Shown here: positions 59,552 through 64,000 of the stretch, piece by piece
Position numbering within the stretch: position 1 is the stretch's first letter
How the letters are laid out: every line of letters starts with the position of its first letter
Source of the DNA: Pyxidicoccus parkwaysis
Lineage (GTDB): Bacteria; Myxococcota; Myxococcia; Myxococcales; Myxococcaceae
NCBI RefSeq assembly: GCF_017301735.1
Contig: NZ_CP071090.1
Span: 12,941,001 to 13,005,000, forward strand
Direction: 5' to 3'
Length of the DNA stretch: 64,000 bases
Notes under the pieces: model-generated
Seen by the model: only the letters and a program-made list of their open reading frames with translations
Databases searched by the model: none
What the model was told of the DNA's origin: nothing
Program-made: the position numbers and the translations under genes

Positions 59552-60754
59552 CTACAGCGCGGGCACCGTCCAGCCCCGGGGGTAGATGAGGTAGGCCGTG
59601 CCTCCCGAGCGGGAGAGCCACAGCGGCTCCAACTCCGAGCGCAGATAGGTGCGCCGCACGACGGAATCGCTGGCGCCGGCCGGGTCATTCACCACGGCGT
59701 TGCCCGCGGCGTCGAAGCCCGCGAGCACGATGAGGTGCCCCGCGGTGGAGGGAATGGGCGCGCCAGTCAATTCTCCCTTGCTCCACGCGACGCTGAGGAT
59801 GGCCGGCACTCCGGCGGACAGCCACGGCTCCAATTGGGCGAAGCTCGTGAAGCGCGCCACGTGGGCCTGGAAGCCCAGGCCGGCCGCGTACGAGGTGTTG
59901 AAGGGCCAGTTGCCGTGCCCGCCGTAGAACCAGTCATAGACGCCGCTGACGGCGGAGCGCACGGCCGGCTCACAGGCGCTCGTGTCTCCCGTCCAGTACT
60001 TCAGCACCATGGCCGTGGAGGTGGGGCTGCACCAGACCTCGCCGCCGTCCGGGTAGACCATCTGCGAGCACTGCGGCACCGCGAGCGCGTGATTCCAATG
60101 TGAGGGATTGCCGGGTGGCACAGTGGGCCGGCTCTCCGGCGAGGTCGAGATTGTGACGGCGCTGGCCCGCAGCGTGGGCGTGGCCACGCCATCCGCGCTG
60201 AACAGGCGCAGCTTCACCTGCCACGCGCTCGCGGCCGCCTTCTTGGCGGTGACGAGCAGCGTGTCGATGGAGACCTTCGCCACGCTGTCCGCCTGCGAGT
60301 CCGCCGAGTGGCGCCGCACCGTGGCGGTGTCCGAGGCCCACACGCCCAGGCTGAACCACTTCGTCCAGGTGCCGCTCACCTGCACGCGGATGAGCGTCTC
60401 CACCCAGGTGCCGGTGGGGGTCGCAGCCTCCCAGGAGGCAATGGCCTCACGGAAGGCGAAGGCGCTGGTGATGATGGGGCTGGTGGCCTCGCCCTGAACG
60501 AACGCGCCGCCGTTGTAGTACGTGCCTCCGTAGTAACCGCCCGGCCCGTACGGGTCCGTGCCGCTCCAGGCCTGGCCCGGGAAGAGCTGGAGGGTGCCAT
60601 CGGCCGCCCTGCTCACGCCGCTGAGCTGCCAGGAGAGGAAGTCACCCTGGCTCGCCGCCCAGCGGGTGGATGCGCTCTGTCCCGCCAGCGCCAGCGCGGG
60701 GACGAGGGTGAGTGAAAGGAGCAGCGGGAGCACGGCGGAACGGGACTTCCTCAT
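59552..60754 (-). CDS. Secreted C39-like cysteine peptidase
   Basis: 400 residues with a signal peptide (MRKSRSAVLPLLLSLTLVPALALA). A strand-rich N-terminal domain (about 30-205) is followed by a papain-like C39_2 domain with Cys242 (GGEVWCSPTSTAM), His340 (STAGHLIVLAGF) and Asp357 (VVNDPAG) as the catalytic triad. With no ABC transporter partner it is more likely a free secreted peptidase than a bacteriocin processing enzyme. Confidence 0.85.
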   Translation of the reverse strand: MRKSRSAVLPLLLSLTLVPALALAGQSASTRWAASQGDFLSWQLSGVSRAADGTLQLFPGQAWSGTDPYGPGGYYGGTYYNGGAFVQGEATSPIITSAFAFREAIASWEAATPTGTWVETLIRVQVSGTWTKWFSLGVWASDTATVRRHSADSQADSVAKVSIDTLLVTAKKAAASAWQVKLRLFSADGVATPTLRASAVTISTSPESRPTVPPGNPSHWNHALAVPQCSQMVYPDGGEVWCSPTSTAMVLKYWTGDTSACEPAVRSAVSGVYDWFYGGHGNWPFNTSYAAGLGFQAHVARFTSFAQLEPWLSAGVPAILSVAWSKGELTGAPIPSTAGHLIVLAGFDAAGNAVVNDPAGASDSVVRRTYLRSELEPLWLSRSGGTAYLIYPRGWTVPAL

Positions 60755-60860
60755 GGCACCTCCGGGATTCGAGTCCGGCCGTTATGGCGTGTCTGCTTTT
60801 CGGAATCAGCCCCCGCCGGTTGGCGTGTCCCATCCCTGACGGACTACCGTGGCCGTCACC

Positions 60861-61460
60861 ATGAATGATTCCAATGCATCTCGGCAGGGCAATGGGTTTG
60901 TCCTTGGCTCGCTCGTGGGTGGGGCGCTCGGCTTCTTCGTCATCGCGGTTGTGATCGGCGGGGGCGGCTATGTGTGGATAAAGAAGAAGGAGGCCGATGT
61001 CCGCAGGGGGTGGAACCTGGTTCCCGTGGTCGTCGCGGCGCAGGACCTGGCAGAGGACACGGTCATCACCTTCGAGAGCATCTCTCAGCGCTCGGTGCCC
61101 GAGCAGTTCGTCACCAGCTCCGTCGTCCGGCCGGACAGCGCCAACTACATCGTCAACCAGCGCATCCTCGTCGCCGCGCAGGCGGGCGACTTGATGCTGT
61201 GGAGCCAGTTCGAGACGAAGAAGCAGGCCGACTGCTTCGTGGCGGCGCGGGACATCCCGGTGGGCGCGAAGCTGACCGAGGACGACATGCTGCCCCAGGG
61301 GATGGACCCGAAGCTCGTCACTCCGTCTTACGTGAAGGAGCCCGAGCGTCCCCAGGTGGTGGGCCGGCCCGTCATCGCCGCCTTCCGCAAGGGCGACCCC
61401 ATCCTCTGGACCCACTTCCACAACGAGCCTCCGCCGGTGACTCGTGATTCGGCTCGCTAG
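60861..61460 (+). CDS. Membrane-anchored SAF-domain protein (CpaB-like)
   Basis: 199 residues from ATG 60861; a GTG lies 4 codons upstream. One N-terminal membrane helix (LVGGALGFFVIAVVIGGGGYVWI) is followed by two SAF-type segments, VVVAAQDLAEDTVITFESI and CFVAARDIPVGAKLTEDDML, each with the A-x-D-(L/I)-x-x-(D/G)-x-x-(I/L)-(T)-x-(D/E) pattern found in Flp pilus CpaB and antifreeze-like domains. No pilus genes lie nearby, so the role is unassigned. Confidence 0.75.
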   Translation: MNDSNASRQGNGFVLGSLVGGALGFFVIAVVIGGGGYVWIKKKEADVRRGWNLVPVVVAAQDLAEDTVITFESISQRSVPEQFVTSSVVRPDSANYIVNQRILVAAQAGDLMLWSQFETKKQADCFVAARDIPVGAKLTEDDMLPQGMDPKLVTPSYVKEPERPQVVGRPVIAAFRKGDPILWTHFHNEPPPVTRDSAR

Positions 61461-61501
61461 CGGGAACGCTCAGGCGCGGATGGACAGCGTAGGATGAGGG
61501 C

Positions 61502-61978
61502 ATGAAACGCTCCGTCTGGTCCACCTGGGTGCTGGTGTTCACGCTGTCCTCCGTCACGCAGGCCCGTGCCGCTGAGAACGCGCCCGCGCCCACGAAGACG
61601 CAGGTCAATGACGCCAAGGCGAAGGAGCAGCTCCTCGGCGAGCATGGCGTGACGCTCCAGTGGATTGAGGAGGGCGGCAAGCGCGGCAAGGCCCAGGTCA
61701 CCGAGGAGAACGGCCTGATGAAGCTCCAGGCCGAGCAGAAAGACGCCAAGGGTAATTACGTCACGGTGGAGGGCGTCATCGAGCGCGTGGACGCGAAGTC
61801 GTTCGTGCTCGTGGGCAAGGTGGAGACGCAGGTGGACTACATCGCCGGGGGCAAGGCCTGTCCCCGCGAGGGCCGCTTCACCTTCCGCATCACCGGCAAG
61901 CGCAAGTACTGGCGCATGAAGGAGATGGACAACCCCTGCGAAGACGTCGTGGATTACGTGGACGTGTACCTGCGTTGA
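61502..61978 (+). CDS. Exported hypothetical protein
   Basis: 158 residues with a signal peptide (ending ARA-AE) and no recognised family. A helical start is followed by strands and a C-terminal segment with paired Cys (KACPREGRF ... NPCEDVVDYVDVYLR) that may form a disulfide. It lies 41 bases after the SAF-domain gene and 31 bases before a small membrane-protein gene, possibly one transcript. Confidence 0.7.
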   Translation: MKRSVWSTWVLVFTLSSVTQARAAENAPAPTKTQVNDAKAKEQLLGEHGVTLQWIEEGGKRGKAQVTEENGLMKLQAEQKDAKGNYVTVEGVIERVDAKSFVLVGKVETQVDYIAGGKACPREGRFTFRITGKRKYWRMKEMDNPCEDVVDYVDVYLR

Positions 61979-62009
61979 GCGCGGCGGGCCCACCCCTGGA
62001 GACTTCTTC

Positions 62010-62306
62010 ATGAGCTCGACGATTCGCTGGGCCCTGTGGGGCACGCTGGTGACGCTGCACGTGCTCGCCACGGTCCGTCCTCCGGAGGCCATCGGCTTCG
62101 CCGTGGGCGGCGCCGTCTACGCGCCGCTCATGGTGCTGGAGGCCGTGGGCCTCCCCGTCTATGGGAGGCATGACTCGGGAGGCTGGGCCCATCCCTCGTG
62201 GCTCGGGTGGGCCCTGGTCGCCGTCCTCTGGGCGGCCGTGTGGTGGGGCGTGGCGTGGCTCGTGAGCCGGCTGTTGCCGCAGCCGGAGATGCTCAGGTCC
62301 CGTTGA
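62010..62306 (+). CDS. Small membrane protein, unknown
   Basis: 98 residues with two or three hydrophobic segments: WALWGTLVTLHVLATV, an AVGGAVYAPLMVLEAVGL stretch, and WLGWALVAVLWAAVWWGVAWLV. No family recognised. Its 3' end overlaps the converging GH6 cellulase gene by 14 bases. Confidence 0.65.
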   Translation: MSSTIRWALWGTLVTLHVLATVRPPEAIGFAVGGAVYAPLMVLEAVGLPVYGRHDSGGWAHPSWLGWALVAVLWAAVWWGVAWLVSRLLPQPEMLRSR

Positions 62307-63738
62307 TGAGCCGGGTGGCCAGGTTCGGGTCGAACTGGCCCGCGGGCGTGTTGGGCGCGATTCCGCACTGCCCGTCGGAATCTCCCGGCACCTTGACCCA
62401 GAGCAACATCTCGGCGCCGCCGCCTGTCTGTGCCGTCACGCCCAGCTTGCGCCCGGCGGGGTTGCACCACTCGCCGTTGGAGCCATTGCCGTTGCGACTT
62501 GTATCCACCACGAAGGCCCGGGTGTACCCGTAGCGGCTGGACAGCGACGCGTTGACGGAGCCGCCGTAGGACGTGGACTGGGCCGTGGTGAGGTAGTTGG
62601 ACACGTTGATGGAGAAGCCTCGGATGTTGCGCACGCCGGCCGACTCCAATCGCTGCGCCATGGTGTCCGCGGCAATCCATGTGGCGTTGCCGCCGTCCAG
62701 GTAGGCCCACGTGTTCGGCGCCTTGTCGCGGAACTGCTCGGTGGCGTAGCGCAGCAGGCCCAGCCGCGTCGTGCGCTCGGCGTCGTTGGGGAGGCAGTCG
62801 AGCTGCGCGACGGCGTCCGGCTCAATCACCACCACCGCGGGACGGCTTCCGATGGCCGCCGCGAAGGCGGAAATCCATGCGCGGTAGGCCTCGGGGCTTC
62901 CCGCGCCACCGGAGGAGTGGCTGCCGCAGTCTCGGCCCGGGATGTTGTAGGCCACGAGCACCGGCAGCTTGTCCGCCGCGTCCGCCGCACCGGCGAAGCC
63001 GGACACCGCGCTGGTGATGTCACCGCTCCAGTTGCCGAACCAGCGCGCCATGGGCTTGCTGGCGATGGAGGACTGGATGCTCGCCGCTCGGCCGTCGCCG
63101 CCGTTGGCGCTCACCCAGTTGGCCGGATTGGAGTTGGGGTCCACGTAGAAGCCGCTCGTCATGCCCAGGGGGCCCGAGCCGCTGCTGCCCGTGCTGAGGG
63201 ACACGTCGTCCACGCGGAAGGTGAACGCACCCGTGCCGCCGAGCTGGAAGGTGACCTGCCCCTGCGGGGTGGTGATGTTGGAGGTGAAGGGGAACGTGAA
63301 GCGCTGCGAGGTGGACGTGAGGGAGATGCGTTGGTCCAGCGGCGCGGTGTACGGCGAGACGCCGAGCTGCACGGTGACGCGCACCGTGACGGGCGTGGAC
63401 GACGAGGCGGTGAAGGCCAGCGTATAGGCCTGGGTGTTGTTGAGGGGAATGGCGTCCTGGCCGAACAGCGCGTCCCAGGGGTTCGCCGTACCGCCGGTGA
63501 CGTCCGCGCGAAGCAGGGCGTTCTCCACGCTCAGTTGCGTGTTGGGCCCCTGCCACCACGGCGAGAAGGTGCCCGAGCTGAAGGTGCCGTTGGAGACGAG
63601 CTCGGTGAGCGACTGGGACACGACGGCGTCCGTGGAGGCCGTGTCCTGCGAGTCCGGCGTGGAGGGCGCGCAGCCCAGCGCGACGCAGAACAGGAGGAGG
63701 CCGGGTGTGCACACGGTTTTCTTGAGGGGGCGGTTCAT
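62293..63738 (-). CDS. GH6 cellulase lipoprotein with N-terminal CBM4/9-like domain
   Basis: 481 residues. A signal peptide ends in lipobox VALGC. A carbohydrate-binding module (about 45-180, opening LVSNGTFSSGTFSPWW) precedes the GH6 catalytic domain. GH6 signposts are YNIPGRDCGSHSSGG, VVIEPDAVAQLDCL with the catalytic Asp, FVVDTSRNGNGSNGEWCNP, and LLWVKVPGDSDGQCG. GH6 enzymes are inverting endoglucanases or cellobiohydrolases on beta-1,4-glucan. Anchoring to the cell surface would keep activity local. No Shine-Dalgarno sequence is evident before ATG 63738. Confidence 0.9.
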   Translation of the reverse strand: MNRPLKKTVCTPGLLLFCVALGCAPSTPDSQDTASTDAVVSQSLTELVSNGTFSSGTFSPWWQGPNTQLSVENALLRADVTGGTANPWDALFGQDAIPLNNTQAYTLAFTASSSTPVTVRVTVQLGVSPYTAPLDQRISLTSTSQRFTFPFTSNITTPQGQVTFQLGGTGAFTFRVDDVSLSTGSSGSGPLGMTSGFYVDPNSNPANWVSANGGDGRAASIQSSIASKPMARWFGNWSGDITSAVSGFAGAADAADKLPVLVAYNIPGRDCGSHSSGGAGSPEAYRAWISAFAAAIGSRPAVVVIEPDAVAQLDCLPNDAERTTRLGLLRYATEQFRDKAPNTWAYLDGGNATWIAADTMAQRLESAGVRNIRGFSINVSNYLTTAQSTSYGGSVNASLSSRYGYTRAFVVDTSRNGNGSNGEWCNPAGRKLGVTAQTGGGAEMLLWVKVPGDSDGQCGIAPNTPAGQFDPNLATRLINGT

Positions 63739-63850
63739 GGTGTCGAGGGGGGATGGAGGGGGACGACGCGAGGCACGGAGCCCCGCATGGGAATGACACA
63801 CCACACGCGGGGATGGCGCATTCCGTCCTCCATTCTCTCAGTGACAGTTG

Positions 63851-64000
63851 TCAGTCAGTCAGCATCATCGGTGGGAGGTAATCACTCACGCGGGTGCGCT
63901 CCCACCATGCACCCGTGTCGCGGCGCTCCTTCCAGGTGGTGAAACGGTAGCGGTACAGGACGGCGCGAATCACGCGCGGTGGACGGTCCGGAAAGGGATT
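63851..64000 (-). CDS. Lipase maturation factor family protein, C-terminus only
   Basis: The last 49 codons of a gene running in from the right edge. The reading NPFPDRPPRVIRAVLYRYRF, then TTWKERRDTGAWW, then YLPPMML is the conserved C-terminal signature of LMF1-type membrane proteins, including the NPFP-x-x-PP-x-(Y/V)IRA motif. The family assists folding and export of lipases in eukaryotes; the bacterial role is unsettled. The stop is TGA at 63851-63853. Confidence 0.8.
   Translation of the reverse strand, partial: NPFPDRPPRVIRAVLYRYRFTTWKERRDTGAWWERTRVSDYLPPMMLTD

Overview
The window is very GC-rich throughout, apart from a clearly AT-richer patch near 31.8-32.6 kb. It reads like a myxobacterial chromosome, most likely Myxococcaceae. 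The signs are abundant secreted lipoproteins, a CHAT-type protease fused to an anti-sigma domain, ROCO and TIR proteins, Kelch and FG-GAP proteins, a GH6 cellulase, a secreted metalloprotease and a lipase-maturation-factor fragment. Most long antisense open frames are GC-driven shadows of real genes and are not annotated.

Region 1 (1-8998, minus strand) is one tightly packed operon. Its order of transcription is: ECF sigma factor; membrane anti-sigma factor fused to TPR repeats and a CHAT caspase-like protease; a small internally duplicated protein of unknown fold; a caspase/gingipain-like protease; a CHAT-SAVED protein; a CD-NTase (CBASS nucleotide cyclase); and the start of a HORMA-like protein cut by the window edge. 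I read it as a CBASS-type antiphage system whose output is a proteolytic cascade wired to a sigma/anti-sigma switch. It resembles the SAVED-CHAT/PCaspase cascade described for a type III CRISPR locus of Haliangium ochraceum, but here a CD-NTase replaces the CRISPR complex.

Region 2 (9172-26297, minus strand) is a compact contractile phage-tail-like cluster: sheath, tube, assembly-chaperone-like protein, repeat-rich tape-measure-like protein, gpD-like hub, gpU-like protein, gpV spike, gp25, gpJ, gpI, a self-processing S74 fibre and a terminator-like protein. No head, terminase, portal, integrase or AAA+ ATPase gene is present. A tailocin-like or injection-system particle is more likely than a full prophage.

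Region 3 (27288-29814, plus strand) holds a Cys-rich lipoprotein, a 2H phosphoesterase and a choloylglycine-hydrolase/penicillin-acylase family Ntn hydrolase. Region 4 (29945-35605, minus strand) is a second immune-like locus: a TIR-NB-ARC-like-TPR protein followed by an LRR-ROC-COR-TIR protein whose 5' part is AT-rich.

Region 5 (36.4-64.0 kb) is mostly cell-envelope and secreted functions. It has a Kelch lipoprotein, the operon aspT-asdA-ansB (periplasmic asparaginase, aspartate 4-decarboxylase and aspartate:alanine antiporter, which together turn asparagine into alanine, CO2 and proton-motive force), an Asp-box propeller, a zinc metalloprotease, an FG-GAP protein, a Spo0M-like protein, a translationally coupled beta-helix / coiled-coil-PD-(D/E)XK-like pair, a C39-like peptidase, a SAF-domain protein and a GH6 cellulase lipoprotein. 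No tRNA, rRNA, IS element or CRISPR array was recognised.
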